A stretch of DNA of 64,000 bases from Thamnidium elegans (GCA_025201345.1 JAIXMG010000008.1:744001-808000), one strand, 5' to 3'; numbered from the stretch's first letter, positions 1-10,980 are shown. Numbers and translations are program-made. Notes: generated from the letters alone by a model not told the origin.

Positions 1-928
1 AAGCTACATTGGTACCGTAAACGAGATAACCACTTACAGCTACGATAAAGTAAAGCGCAGCACAAGTAGTCAAACCAGCAGCGACGACCATAGGCCATTG
101 CTTGGGCTTTTTCATAGCAGCTTCAACGTGAGGATAAGTTACGTTACCACCAAATGAGAAAGAAATAGTTGCCAAAGCGACAGGGAACATGTCCCAAACA
201 ACAACATCATGGTGCATACCGATTTGATTAGGTTTGTCGATAGCGGACATAATTAAAACTACAAATACAACGATAAAGATGACAACGACACCTAATGCAC
301 TAATCCAAGAAACATCCTTCATATCTTTTAACAAGATAAATGGAATAGCAACTGAAGCGGCACAAATAATTGACCAGTTGACAGCACCAATTTCAGCAAC
401 AGTTCCATGGCAGAGTTGATTCATATTTTGGCCGGAAAGTACAATATAAAGAATGGGACCACCTAATAGAATCCATGCGTTGAAAAAGAAAGCAATCCAA
501 CCACCTATTTTACCAAAAGCTAAAGTAGCGATTTCTTTGTAAGTGTGAAGACGATGTGTTCCGTTAGCGTAAAGACAACGAATTAAAAGGACAGAGGTAT
601 AAATAGACATAAACCAGGCTAAACATAATATTAAAAGACCAATCCAACCGCCTTGTTTTAAAGCGGCAGGAAGACCTAAAATTCCAGTACCAACAACGAC
701 ACAAACGACGTTGAGGTATGCCATAAACGACGAACCAGCGTGCGTACGGTTAACATCAATGAATTCACCTTTATCGCTTCCTAGTTCTGAATCAAGTTCT
801 ATAAAAGTAAATTTAGTAACCTGTCAAAAAAAAACAAACAAAATAATTTTACCATTTGAAGCAACATCGGACCGATTTTCAAAATCTTTTAATTCAATCA
901 TATCAGTTTTCTTTTCTATTTCGTTCAT
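1..928 (-). CDS. AAAP-family amino-acid transporter, 3' part cut by window edge
   Basis: Exon 1 is 853-928 (start MNEIEKKTDM), intron 799-852 (54 nt, with a TTACTAAAT branch-like site), and exon 2 runs 798-1 and continues off the window. After an acidic N-terminus of about 45 residues come hydrophobic helices. They include VVGTGILGLPAAL, typical of TM1 in the amino acid/auxin permease (Aa_trans) family, and FSFGGNVTYPHVEAAM with the following KKPKQWPMVV segment, typical of the central region of AVT-type vacuolar or plasma-membrane amino-acid transporters. By family knowledge it would move neutral or cationic amino acids by H+ coupling; substrate and membrane cannot be read here. Roughly 290 residues are visible, and the last helices lie outside. 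Confidence 0.85.
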
Positions 929-1097
929 GTCTTTTTTAAAGAAAGAAAAATTTAAACAAAAAAAAACAAAAAGCAAAAAAGATTTTCGGTCAAGTTTGGG
1001 GGCATCTTTTATATATATAAGATCGGGATCTATATTTGAAACTAAAAATTCTTATTTTTTTTTTCTTTTGATTTTTCTCCTAATGGGTTTTCTCTTT

Positions 1098-1133
<36 letters not shown>

Positions 1134-3760
1134 TCCCGCCTATTAGAAATAACACAATTTCAAGGTAATTGAAAGAATTTTATACACACTTGAACTTAAT
1201 CAGATTTTTTCTCTTGTTTTACAAAAAAAAAAAAAAAAAAATTATATACATGTCACACAGAAAATAATTTTTTTTCTCAGTCTTCAACTGCAAGTGGCTT
1301 ATTTAACAGGGTTTAATAAATTACTGCGAAAAAATTCCAAACCTATGGAATTTATAAAACCTAAAATCAATGCAGAATAATAAGAATTGTTGGTAACTGA
1401 AAACACTAAACCATGTTCCTAATTTTTACCCGCCTTCCTCCTCCCCTTTATAGTTTATTACCATAACAACCTTTTTTTTTTTTTTTACTCTGTATTGTTT
1501 CATTGCTTTTCCTTGAATAATAATAAAAAAAAAATTGACATTAAATCCAGCGGAAATATTCGGAGTGTTAACACATTTTCTTTTTTTCCTCATTTGAAAT
1601 ATAAAGAATTTCTTTGCTTCAAAAAAAAACAGCTGCATTATGTAATAAGCAGTACAAGTTAAAGGTAGTTTTCTATACATAAAAAAAAAATCGCAAGTGA
1701 AATTCTCTTTTTTAGCTCCAAATACCGAAAAAAAAAAACTTTTATTAAAAATGTACTAACAGGCTAAAATATAAATGACCCTTCCGATAATCATTTTTTT
1801 TTTCATTTTCAGTCTACGCAATAAAGACTCCACCAATTACGCTACCAAGTCTTCGATTCCTATAAATATAAATGCTACGATTGTGCCACATAATGTACTA
1901 TCGAAAATATTTGATGACATGACTTCAGTTTCATTGGATAATTGAAATCTAATATCTTGGTGAGCAAAAAAGGGGCGTGCACTTGTACATAATAAAAAAG
2001 TCTGGCGAAGGATTTTGAGTTACTTTTGCAGGGCATAATCTTTTTCGTTTCATACTAATATATTCCCTATATTTTCCACTTTGTGGAAATTACTTTAGGG
2101 TAACGAGAAGGTCTACTAATTTAAGAACTTTTGAGTGTCCTGCTCAAAAGCTAAAAAGGGTTATTTTATTATTCGGACTCACCTGCCTCACTTTTTTTTT
2201 TATATACTAAAACAAGTCAATTTTATTTTAAAATTAAAAATGTATTAGTTTACTATTCTAGACAGTAAAAATTCATTGACTTTACATTATCTTTCACGCA
2301 AAGCTTTATTCTATTATTACGACATTTACGGTTTTGTTTATGTGAGTAAAAAGTCGCAGTTACCCTTTATTCGTTATATTAATAAGTAATTAAACACAGC
2401 ACGTTTTTCCCCGGGGTTTCCAGGTTTACATTTTTTAATTCAATTACAGATAAAACGATAAGGTTTCTTTTTTATATTTTGTTACACAATTACTATAAAC
2501 TGCAATTTGATTGAATAATAAATGCCGCATTTCTTTTTAAAAAACAGCTTTAAAGAGCAAAAGCCGACGATTCTTATACCGATTACGGTTGCTGCCCTTG
2601 ATTGGTTTTGAAATTGTTTGAGCAGGTGACTTTTTTTAATGAATCATGGCCCTATCGATTTTTTACTTTTGACTATTTGGATCGAGCATGTTACTTGTTA
2701 TAAAAAAAAGTCTAATGGTTTTATTTTATTGACATCTTTTAATACGTAATAGCAATGTCGCAATATATATATATAAGAGATGTATGCTAGAAGATAAAAA
2801 CCTATTATAAGTATCAAAGAATGAGAAAGTAAAAGTCATTCCTCTCAAATGCTTAGCGAAAAAAAAAGGACGTTTATCTTTACCTATAAAAAGTAGTAGG
2901 AAATGCTTTGCATTTAGATTGTACAATGGTAGTCGCGTATATCTAAAAAATTTCCCACGAGAATATATGGGCAACATTCCATGTAAATAAAGAGCATTAC
3001 GGAATATGAAATTATCTTTACTTCCCTCAGCTTTGGGCATTTCTTTTTAAACAATCTGAGTCTGGTTTACTTTTATTTTTTGGAAACTCTTGATACATGG
3101 TCGATCCAAAAAAGTATGACGCATAGCCAGCCTATTTAAAGAATAATTAAATCAAATTGTCTTAATAGACACGGGAAGGTGGGATTTAATGTACTCTATA
3201 AAGTAAAACAGTACTGCTGAAGAAGAAGAAAAAAAAAAAGGGCTTTTTAATTTCCACTTACAGAATCTTAAAATGGTCGAACCTTAATTTATGTGGGAGA
3301 CCCTCTTGTTTGCCCTGCAAGATCGGCTCTCGCCCATGACCGATCAAGCAAAAGAAGTGAACGCTCACCTAAAAAAAAGGGGGTGAGAGTACCTAGAATA
3401 TCTTAAATATATGTAGAGTTATTATACAAATTTTAATATTTATGCCAAAAGCATTTTATACATCTCTTTACATTTATCTCTCATATTATCCTACAATGCA
3501 CAATTGTTCTTTTATCACTACTTTTGATTCGGCCAAGTATTCTCAGAAAATATTATGCATCTTTTTTATATTGTTTTGCGCCTATTTTTTAAATTAAGGG
3601 ATAAATATATAATGTCTCTTTTGTCGCAATAATTATTAAATGTAATGTTTTTCAATAATTATTTAGTTATAAATGATTTAAAACTTATTTATTTAACAAT
3701 GTCGATAGATAGTATAACTACAACCCCCTCGAAAAAAAGAAAGGGTAAACTAATCCTGGT
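929..3760. other. Long A+T-rich intergenic stretch
   Basis: No open reading frame here resembles a protein. The track of short ORFs is generated by homopolymer T/A runs (for example 1100-1131 and 1470-1487). The only block of contrasting composition is the hairpin-rich segment near 3290-3395, listed separately. The rest is probably the promoter of the transporter and the 3' flank of the HsbA-like gene. Confidence 0.5.
3290..3395. other. Hairpin-rich, locally G+C-richer segment, possible ncRNA or element relic
   Basis: Three possible stem-loops follow each other: CTTG/CAAG around the CCCTG at about 3320, a perfect GATCGG/CCGATC pair at about 3329-3347, and CTCACC/GGTGAG at about 3364-3387. 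The segment stands out from the A+T-rich flanks. I could not match it to tRNA, 5S, U1-U6, SRP or RNase P consensus. It may be a degenerate mobile-element piece. Confidence 0.25.
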
Positions 3761-4405
3761 TTAGTCATATGCGGCGATAGTTGAAGAGAATGCAAGGTTA
3801 ATAGCGTCAATATAAGCTTGAAGAGCAGACTTCTTTGACTCGGGGGTAAAGTTATTAAGACAAGTATTTAAATGAGTAGTAGTCTTTTCAAGTTCCTTGA
3901 CGCGATTTTCAACGAGAACTCTAGTGAAAATGTTATAATCATCTTTTTTTGTAGCTACTAAAGTTAATGCACTTTGCATCTTGGGTGTAATAGTATTAAT
4001 TACACCAATAACATAATCAGAATCTACTTCTGCAATAACAGTATTAATAGAACAACAAGATGCTTGAGCGCTATTGATAGATCTTTGAAGGTCATGGTAA
4101 GCATAGCCAGTATCTAAAATACCTCCATCTTGAACCTAATAAAAAAATATAAGTTTTTTCTTTCTTTCTTGAAAGCTACTTAAATACTTACAACAGTTCT
4201 TAATTCGTCAATTTCAGTAGAAACATATTTAAAGCTGCTTACACAAGACTCGACATTAGCAGGAGCTCTTTTACTAATATAAGCGGCATTGACTAGTTAA
4301 GATGATAATTACTAGTTAGTATACAAGAAAACTTATACACTTTTTTAATAACATACCAGAGATGACAATAGCAAAGACAGCGGTTAAAGAAGAAAAGAAA
4401 CGCAT
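3761..4405 (-). CDS. HsbA-like secreted hydrophobic-surface-binding protein, copy A
   Basis: Three exons: 4357-4405, 4192-4292 and 3761-4135; the 645-nt span splices to 174 aa. The N-terminus MRFFSSLTAVFAIVIS followed by VNA is a clear signal peptide. The mature part has the layout of the hydrophobic surface binding protein A / cell-wall galactomannoprotein family: an early Cys (VESCVSSF), a central CC pair (AQASCCS), a later Cys (HLNTCLNNFTP) and long amphipathic helices. Family members are secreted and bind hydrophobic surfaces or the wall. A close structural paralogue lies at 5683-6335 with introns at the same places (signal-peptide end, phase 1; and phase 0 about 50 codons in). The start was chosen because it gives the signal peptide and aligns with copy B. 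Confidence 0.8.
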
Positions 4406-5682
4406 TTTTTTTTATAGAAAAGAGAAGTATTATTGAATTATAATTATGAAAAAAAAAAAATACTTTTGAAACTTTTGTATTTATATGTTTTCTTTCTTAC
4501 TTACTATTTTGAAGCTTAGCAATGAGGCTGATATCGGTGACTTTAACCTTTTTGCGATTATTTTTAGTTACTTGATATAGACAGAATATTAAGCAAGATA
4601 AGGCTTGGCTAATATAATCGAAATATATTAAGGTTCGCATAATTCGGTAAGTATATACATATGTTCACTTCTTTAACATGTAAAGGGGGGTTTTTTTTTA
4701 AAAAAAAAAAGTAAATAAATAAGCTTGGTATGCTTTACTCAAGTCTATGAGATATTATCAAAAAATATGTATATAATTATTATGGTCGAGCTGTTATTGC
4801 ATATTCCTAGCAAAAACGCCAAGCCCCCATGATACATACACGGAAAATATTTCAAGGTGGAAAAAAAAAACTTGGTTTTAAAGATATTTATAGCTACAAG
4901 TAATAGAGTACGTCGCTTAAAAGGACTGTAAAGTTGAATAATATTTCGATATATATATATATATATATATACGATTATAAACCCATACTAGTTACTCATA
5001 CAGCCAAATATATAATATCTCATTTGTTTAAGGGAAAGAAAAGAGGTAGTTATTTCTATCTTAAACGTTTTTAAAAAATGAAAACATATTCCAGATTCTC
5101 TGGACGCCACAAATGGAACGAGTAAATATTACCTCGTTTGGTAAATTATTTTTCTTCGTTTAATGACAGGATCATCTTTCAATTAATTAAAACTGTGATT
5201 TAATCTGAAGTTGATAAGTACTTTGCTGTTTAATAACTATGATGCTGTTCTAGAAAAAAAAAAGTATAAACAAATAAATGGAAGAATATTGAGAAGGTTG
5301 GGTTTTTGTGTAACGAAAAAGCCCCAATGATAAATAAAAGCCTTCTTGTGTATGAACAAGTAAATTACCAGAGCACAATACTTTTAAAGGAGCTTCATGT
5401 TACCTCCCTCCTTTTTTTTTTTTGGGAGTACCAAGATATAACCTAACTGATGTAAATTTCTATTTTGTGCTCTCTTTGCAGGAATAAGCCCTACCTTTTT
5501 TTTGTGTCTGATACATGAGGCTTTTTTCAATAGAAAACGAACGATCGATATGAGCACAAACGAAAAATATAACACATTAAAGGTAATATTTGTAAAAAAG
5601 AAAAAAAAAGAAAGAATCAATTTAAATATTTATACATATTACGTTAATGCAAAGAATTTTAAAATATTATATGAAATAAAAA
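4406..5682. other. Intergenic region between the two HsbA-like paralogues
   Basis: A+T-rich with an (AT)n run at about 4947-4970 and several poly-A/T tracts. Nothing coding is supported; the ORFs on both strands at 5384-5705 are low-complexity K/F/Y strings. It must hold the upstream region of copy A and the 3' region of copy B. Confidence 0.45.
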
Positions 5683-6335
5683 TTAAAATATACTATCATA
5701 AGTAGTTAAAGTTAGGTTAAATGATTTCTGTAAGTCTTCCTTATTATTTTGAAGTATATCAATTTGTTTTTGAGGCGTAAATACAGTAAAGCAAGTGTAT
5801 AAACCTGTAGTAAGTAAGTTTAGGTCATTAATCTGTGAGCTCACAACAATTTTTACTAAAAAGTTAAAGTCCTCGACTTTTTCTCTAAATAGTGATAATA
5901 ACGTCAAAGTCTTGTCGTGCAATGTTTCTATGGGATCAATATAATACATAGCGTCCTCTTCGGATATAATATTAACGATATCGCAGCAAGAATGCTGTGC
6001 TTCTACGATTGAATCCCGAAGTTTTTCATACACGTATCTAGTATCAAATACATTTGATGTACGAATCTAGTACTAACTTTGTAAGTTATGCAGTTACTTT
6101 TTTTTTTTAAAAAAAACAAAAACTTACAAAAGGTAATTGGTTATCCAACTCGGGAATAATAGCATTGATATATCGTACACACGTTTCTACGTCTGGTGCT
6201 ACCCTTTTACGTAATATAGCGGCAGCATCGACTACGCTTATTTTAATAATATTTTTAATATAGCATTCATTTCTAATTCTTACCCAAGAAAAGAAACGCC
6301 AAATAAATGAAAAAATATGAACAAAAAAAACGCAT
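5683..6335 (-). CDS. HsbA-like secreted protein, copy B
   Basis: Three exons: 6284-6335, 6128-6231 and 5683-6066. The start at 6335 gives MRFFCSYFFIYLAFLFL then VDAAA, a signal peptide equivalent to copy A; the dibasic RKR follows as in copy A (SKR). Intron phases match copy A exactly (1, then 0). The protein keeps the Cys pattern: VETCVRY, the AQHSCCD pair and GLYTCFTVFTP. Sequence divergence from copy A is high although the architecture is the same, so the duplication is old or fast-evolving. The role is presumably surface or wall binding, as for copy A. About 179 aa after splicing. Confidence 0.75.
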
Positions 6336-6950
6336 ATATTTATGTGTATTTATTTTAAAAGGGAACGAAGAAGAAAAAATTTATAATTTATACTTTTTAT
6401 TTATGAAATATACCAAGTATTCAACAATATACCTCTTTATTATATCGGCTTGGTGCAGTTCTATTTTAAGGCTTGTTCAGCCTGTGTTATGATTTTTTTT
6501 TTACTGTCGATAGTAATGTGACAGGGCTTAAACTCAATCCTTTTCTCTTCTTTTTTCTTTCTAAAATCACTACAGATCTAATGTTTCATGGAACAGTTTA
6601 AAAAGCCCTGTCAGACTTTCGCTGAGATCAAAGGAACGTTACTTTTGTTTAATGTCCGTTACATAAAAAAAAAAAAAAAATATAACTTTTATAAACATTG
6701 AATCTCTCGGTATAAAAAAATTATGTAAACCAAACCAAAGGGTGACACTTAATATGTATCATATTCGCTTATAATTTATTAGAACAATACTTTTTTCTTC
6801 TGTTTTCATTGCAGAAAGTATAGTAGAACGCCACTAGTTTTTTTTTAAAAATTTTTTCTTGAAAAACTTTTCTTAACAGTCCAGTAAAGAAGACACCATT
6901 GGTTTAAATGTTTAACTGTGACAGCTATGAAAAGAAAAATTTTTCGAAAA
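6336..6950. other. Intergenic region upstream of copy B and of the snoRNA locus
   Basis: No gene is seen. It contains a short element with inverted ends at 6519-6613 (listed separately) and poly-A/T tracts near 6666-6680. Confidence 0.4.
6519..6613. mobile_element. Short 95-bp inverted-repeat element, MITE-like
   Basis: It starts TGACAGGGCTT and ends AAGCCCTGTCA, an 11-bp perfect terminal inverted repeat. A similar arrangement of nearly the same size (94 bp, ends TGGCAGGGC and GCCCTGTCA) lies at 17644-17737. The interiors are not obviously alike, and no clear target duplication is visible, so a transposon origin is inference. Confidence 0.35.
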
Positions 6951-6958
6951 AAAAAAGG

Positions 6959-6966
6959 TATAAAAG
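6959..6966 (+). promoter_or_regulatory. TATA box of the snoRNA host transcript
   Basis: TATAAAAG lies about 48 nt upstream of the first strong splice donor (TTG|GTAAGTT at 7014). This spacing suits a Pol II start near 6990-7000. Inferred from position only. Confidence 0.4.
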
Positions 6967-7109
6967 ACGTAACAATACTTGAATAGTTGTTTTAAAACAA
7001 GTAAAACGTTTTGGTAAGTTTAAATTTCTATATACTATTATTCTTTTAATGGGATAAAATATAACGTTGTGGGAAGATGAAAAACAACTTTGTCTTCATT
7101 TAACTTATC

Positions 7110-7180
7110 GACCATGATGATATAAACCGCAGTGCTTCGCTGAGTGCTGTTGATACTTGCCAGTATAACTTCCTGACCAC
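7110..7180 (+). ncRNA. Putative box C/D snoRNA in intron 1
   Basis: Box C ATGATGA is at 7114-7120, a D'-like CTGA at 7140-7143, a C'-like TGTTGA just after it, and box D CTGA at 7173-7176. Spacing fits a methylation guide of about 70 nt. A closing terminal stem is weak. The guide regions (ending at 7139 and 7172) could not be assigned to an rRNA target by eye. Confidence 0.5.
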
Positions 7181-7366
7181 ATCTTATATTTTATATCTAT
7201 TAAAATGAATTTTATTCAATTTATTAGAAATCATTTTATTAACATTTTATTTCTCTAATAGATTTAACTATCAAAACTTTTTACTAAAAATTACTTGATT
7301 GTCAAGATGCAAAGCTAAAAGGTATTGTATTAAATGTCCCTTTTTTTATTTATCTTGTAAACAAGT

Positions 7367-7549
7367 GATTCCATATGATGATGAAATCCCGTGTTCGCAG
7401 TTTTCTCTGGAGAGACTTAGTCGTGGCGAGTATGTTTTGGCGTATCCTTTGAGATGTTATAGTTTACTATAACTTCTTAATCGATTACTGATCTTCAGAA
7501 ACCCCTCTCAATGTCGGCAATAACACTTCCTTGGATGTCTGATGGATCC
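7367..7549 (+). ncRNA. U14 snoRNA (SNORD14/snR128) in intron 2
   Basis: It carries both U14 signatures: domain A TTCGCAGTTTTCTC (7394-7407), the 18S-pairing element needed for early rRNA cleavage, and domain B CTTCCTTGGATGTCTGA (7526-7542), which contains box D. Box C is in the ATGATGATGA run at 7375-7384. A terminal stem pairs TCCAT (7370-7374) with ATGGA (7542-7546). The interior includes a perfect GTTATAG/CTATAAC hairpin at 7456-7473 and a GAGAG/CTCTC pairing. At about 180 nt it is longer than animal U14, as expected for fungal U14 with an expanded middle. It is intronic, unlike the independently promoted yeast gene. Confidence 0.88.
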
Positions 7550-7762
7550 TTGTTTACTTGAATTTATTTTATTTTATTGAAATCATTTTTACTAATAATT
7601 ATTTTTCTCTTAATAGATTGTCCTATTGACTTTCTCTTTCTTTGTTTCTTGACATTATTATTTTGTCAATTAATAAATTAAGAGGGGTAAAATCCTCCAT
7701 TTTAAAAATATTTCGTTTCGTTTTTTTTTCTTTCTAAATTTTTTCTTTTTCTTTTTGTTCTG

Positions 7763-7887
7763 AAACGAATTTTTCTCAAATGATGAATTTTTTAATTGCA
7801 TATTCTGGCATCTCTAATATCAATATACTTCCGTCCTCGGACCGAGGTATATAATGTATTCAACTTATATTCTGATAAAATTCGTTT
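7763..7887 (+). ncRNA. Box C/D snoRNA closed by an 11-bp terminal stem
   Basis: AAACGAATTTT (7763-7773) pairs perfectly with AAAATTCGTTT (7877-7887). Immediately inside are box C ATGATGA (7780-7786) and box D CTGA (7872-7875). A TATAC...GTATA hairpin topped by CCTC/GAGG (about 7825-7852) occupies the middle. This is strong evidence of a structured C/D RNA of about 125 nt, downstream of and perhaps co-transcribed with the U14 host. The identity is not recognised. Confidence 0.65.
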
Positions 7888-7889
7888 TA

Positions 7890-8364
7890 TACAAAAAAAG
7901 AAAGAAAATTTTTTTATTAAAAAAAAGTAAATAAAATAAAAGTTTTTAAAAAAATATAATTAGTCTTTTATGTTCATTACTAATATTTCTCTTTATTTAT
8001 ATTAAGTCATAAAGTATGTGGTTTAATTTGTTTTTGCATCACCTTTTATATCCTTTGGTATATGTTCTTTATTTTGGCAAGTTTAATTTGTTAAATATCT
8101 TCGATTATTTCTAGCTGTATAATATCCCTGATGAAAAGTATAGCTTTTTACAGTGTTTTTGTGCCGATCAGTCTTATAAGAAATAACTTAATTGAATCGT
8201 TATACATGCATAGACAATAAGTACAGGTGTGTACACAAAAACGATTGAAATAGGGTGTTTTTCTAGTAAAATAAAAAGTCGGGAAATGTTTCTTTTGGCC
8301 AAGCTGCTTAGTAGAAGTTAGTCATTAAAACATTGTCTTTAATATCAGATACTGAAAACTGCTT
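7890..8364. other. Intergenic, nothing recognised
   Basis: A+T-rich sequence between the snoRNA locus and the truncated foldback element. No ORF of note. Confidence 0.4.
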
Positions 8365-9187
8365 GTTCTACTTTTTTTTTTCAGCTGTTCGTTTTTGACC
8401 ATTTTTAATCATTTTGAAGGGCCAACCTCTTTTGTTTTTCACGAAGTTTTTCCAATTACTCGCGATCCACTTTGTCTTTTTTTATGGAAAAAACAATAAC
8501 GATAAAGTACTCTTTTAGGCTCTTCTAACCCTTTTAAAATTATATATTTTACTAAAAACACCGAATGAGTAATCACCGTTTGAAAATGCTACTTTTTAGC
8601 AAAAATTCGAGTTGAGCCGACCTTAAAGCGCGTTTTCTCGCTCAATTTTGGTTACGGCACTTTCATTTATAAATGGATAAGAAAAGACTTTTAAAGATCT
8701 TTAACCGTTACTATAACCAAAAAAATAATAATACAAAGCTACATTTTACATAATCGCGTAAATTAAAAAAAAAATGGATAAAACCGCGTCGCGTAAATGA
8801 GTGGCATTTCTGTCCAAAAAAAAAAGTTAGTTTTAAACAGTGAGTACTCCCTTAATTTTTGCATTAAACACTTTTTTTTGAAATGAATTAAAAGAATCTA
8901 AGTGAATACTTTACTATCATTGTTTGTTCCACAAAAAGAGCCAAAGTGGATCCCGAATAATAGCAAAAAAACAAAAGGGATTGACCCCCCAATAACGAAA
9001 ACCGAAAAAAGTACGTTTTCAACTTTTTTTATCAAAGATATATTTAAAATGACTATTTTGTATTATACAACTTGGGTCCAAAAAACTTTTTCTGTTTTTT
9101 AATAAATTAAGAACCATTGTTTGTTATGGCTAGTAAAACCGGCAGTGATTTCTTATGTGAGCTTTTTTCTTAGTAGTGGTTTTCAAG
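8365..9187. mobile_element. Foldback-type element, copy B (left arm truncated)
   Basis: It is related along its length to the complete copy at 52503-53492. Shared landmarks: the ATCCACTTTGTC/ATGG block near 8470, the right-arm string ATTATACAACTTGGGTCC near 9062-9079, CTTTTTCTGTTTTTTAATAA after it, and the terminal TTCTTAG..TTTTCAAG end. The outer part of the left arm is missing. No transposase is encoded, so the family is non-autonomous. Confidence 0.6.
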
Positions 9188-9339
9188 CTGGTCTTTTTTC
9201 TTTAGCATGGTTGTTCTTTCTACTCTTTCGCTTTCCCCCCCGTCTTGTTCGTTAGGAATGTGTTTATTATTATAACTGACCCGATCAATACAATGTATTT
9301 AATACCTGTGCAGTGTTTTTATTGCTGGATATTGTATAA

Positions 9340-9430
9340 TTATCCCGTCCACTGTTCGATATAAGGGTATGTTCGATTTAAGGGTGGATTCCTTCCAGAT
9401 TTCGTCCGCCCTTATATAGAGCCACTACTG
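9340..9430. mobile_element. Partial Tc1/mariner-type MITE
   Basis: Related to the full MITE at 43497-43669. It keeps the sub-terminal TTTAAGGGTGGATT motif and ends ATAGAGCCACTACTG followed by TA. The 5' end is degraded. Confidence 0.5.
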
Positions 9431-9668
9431 TATTTAATTTGAAATTCATGTTTATTGAAACATAACAGAGTATAGTTTATATACTTTAGTCAAACTAAAG
9501 CCGAAAACGTTTTTTCTGGGACAAAAACGAAAAAAATACAGTGTAACTATGACGTTTTTTGTAATAGGTCACTCTTTTTTTGTTTTATCATTTAAGGTTC
9601 GATATGGAACAATCCAGTCGGCACTTTTGGGAGAGTTTCATATTATAATTGCCATCGAAAGTAATTAC

Positions 9669-9704
<36 letters not shown>

Positions 9705-9965
9705 CGCTCGATGCTACTTTGGCGATAGTATATGTATATATATCTGAGGTAAATATATATAGTCTCTATCTAATTATTCTCAGTTGATACAAACAAAAGT
9801 AAAAAAAAAAAAAACTAGGAAAATATCATGATTATTTGTATGACCTAAAAATCCACACACACACACGCCATTTTTTTAAGGTTGGATATAAAAACTCGCC
9901 GGAGAAACACTTTTAATGCATTTCTTCTTTTTTCTCTTTTTTTCAAAATTAGATTAACAGATAAA

Positions 9966-10796
9966 ATGAATCTTTCAATTATATTTCGAGTAGTTAATAT
10001 TATCGTAGCAGCCTTTATGATTATTGGTGGTGTGATGACCTGTATTGCCGGAGGTAATATGAAAAAGTTGATACTGTAGTATGAGGATATTTAATTCATG
10101 TATTTTTTTTATACAGGTTTCCCTAATTTTATTCAAGGTATATTCGTCATGTAAAGTATTTTTTTTCTAGAATATACAAAAAAAAAAAAAAAAAAAAGAC
10201 ATTAATGTATTTGTACAGCTTGTTCGGTATTATGACAGCAGTATTTGAATTTAGATTACCTGCTGTGATTACACAGTTTGCTTCGTTTATGTTTTCCTTC
10301 TTGGGTCGTGGTGTTTGTAAGTATTTTATAACAATAAAAAAAAAGGGAAGGGTTTATTGACTAATTATTCTGTTTAGTCTATGTCTTGTGAGTTTCAGTT
10401 TATAAACTTACGAATATCGATTTTTTTTTCCTTACTAATCAATTTAAAATATATAGTATTGGTGCTATTACATTAAATTATAACGGTCTTGGTCTTGCAT
10501 CTGGTATCATTGTAAGTTTTGCTGAGTTTACGATAAAACCATTTCTAATAGTTTTGAGGGGTTTATAGGTACTTGTAGCTGGGGTTGCTTATCTCGTTCT
10601 TCAATTTACTCATATCGAGGCACCAACAAATATGAAAAAACGAGCTTACGAAGATGCCGTAGGTTATTCTACTCAAATTAACGATGAAGCTTCTCCTCAT
10701 GTCGGTGGATTCGGTCAGGGTAGTTACCCTCAACCTGGTTCTGGAAATCCTCAACAATATCCCGCAGCTAACTATGCTAGCCCAGGAGCCGTTTAA
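9966..10796 (+). CDS. TVP15: TVP15 / COPI-associated Golgi membrane protein
   Basis: Six exons: 9966-10053, 10117-10150, 10219-10316, 10378-10387, 10457-10511 and 10569-10796; 513 nt, 170 aa. The protein has four hydrophobic segments and the family hallmark region FGIMTAVFEFRLP..ITQFASFMFSFLGRG(V/F)FYV, characteristic of COPI-associated/TVP15 proteins of late-Golgi vesicles. The hydrophilic C-terminus is G/P/Q/Y-rich. Exon 4 is a 10-nt microexon; without it the frame breaks and the conserved FYV-F-IG junction is lost. Yeast TVP15 is 143 aa, so length fits with a longer tail. Function is by homology: retention or vesicle traffic, non-essential in yeast. Confidence 0.8.
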
Positions 10797-10980
10797 GAAA
10801 AAACTTGATCACACATATACAAAAAAGTAAGTTTTTTTTTTTATTATCCTGTTGATATATGGAGAGGAGAAACTTTATCTTTTTTTTTAACAAAACATTT
10901 TTAGAATTAATATTCTCAACTATCTCTCTCTCTCTCTTTATTGAATACCACTGGTATCCCGAGAATTAAAACTTGGAAAG

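Larger units (their letters stand above)
6990..7700 (+). ncRNA. Non-coding snoRNA host gene with two snoRNA-bearing introns
   Basis: The pattern is short exon, intron, short exon, intron, exon, with no conserved reading frame. Intron 1 is about 7014-7261 (donor GTAAGTT, acceptor CTCTAATAG). Exon 2 is 7262-7321, about 60 nt with stop codons. Intron 2 is 7322-7616 (donor GTATTG, branch-like TTTACTAAT, acceptor TTAATAG). Each intron holds one box C/D RNA. This is the organisation of GAS5/UHG-type hosts, where the spliced exons are by-products. The 3' end is uncertain (around 7680-7700). Confidence 0.6.

Noticed and set aside
711..1172. 153-codon plus-strand ORF opposite the amino-acid transporter
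   Set aside because: Antisense to transporter exons and then runs into poly-T giving phenylalanine strings.
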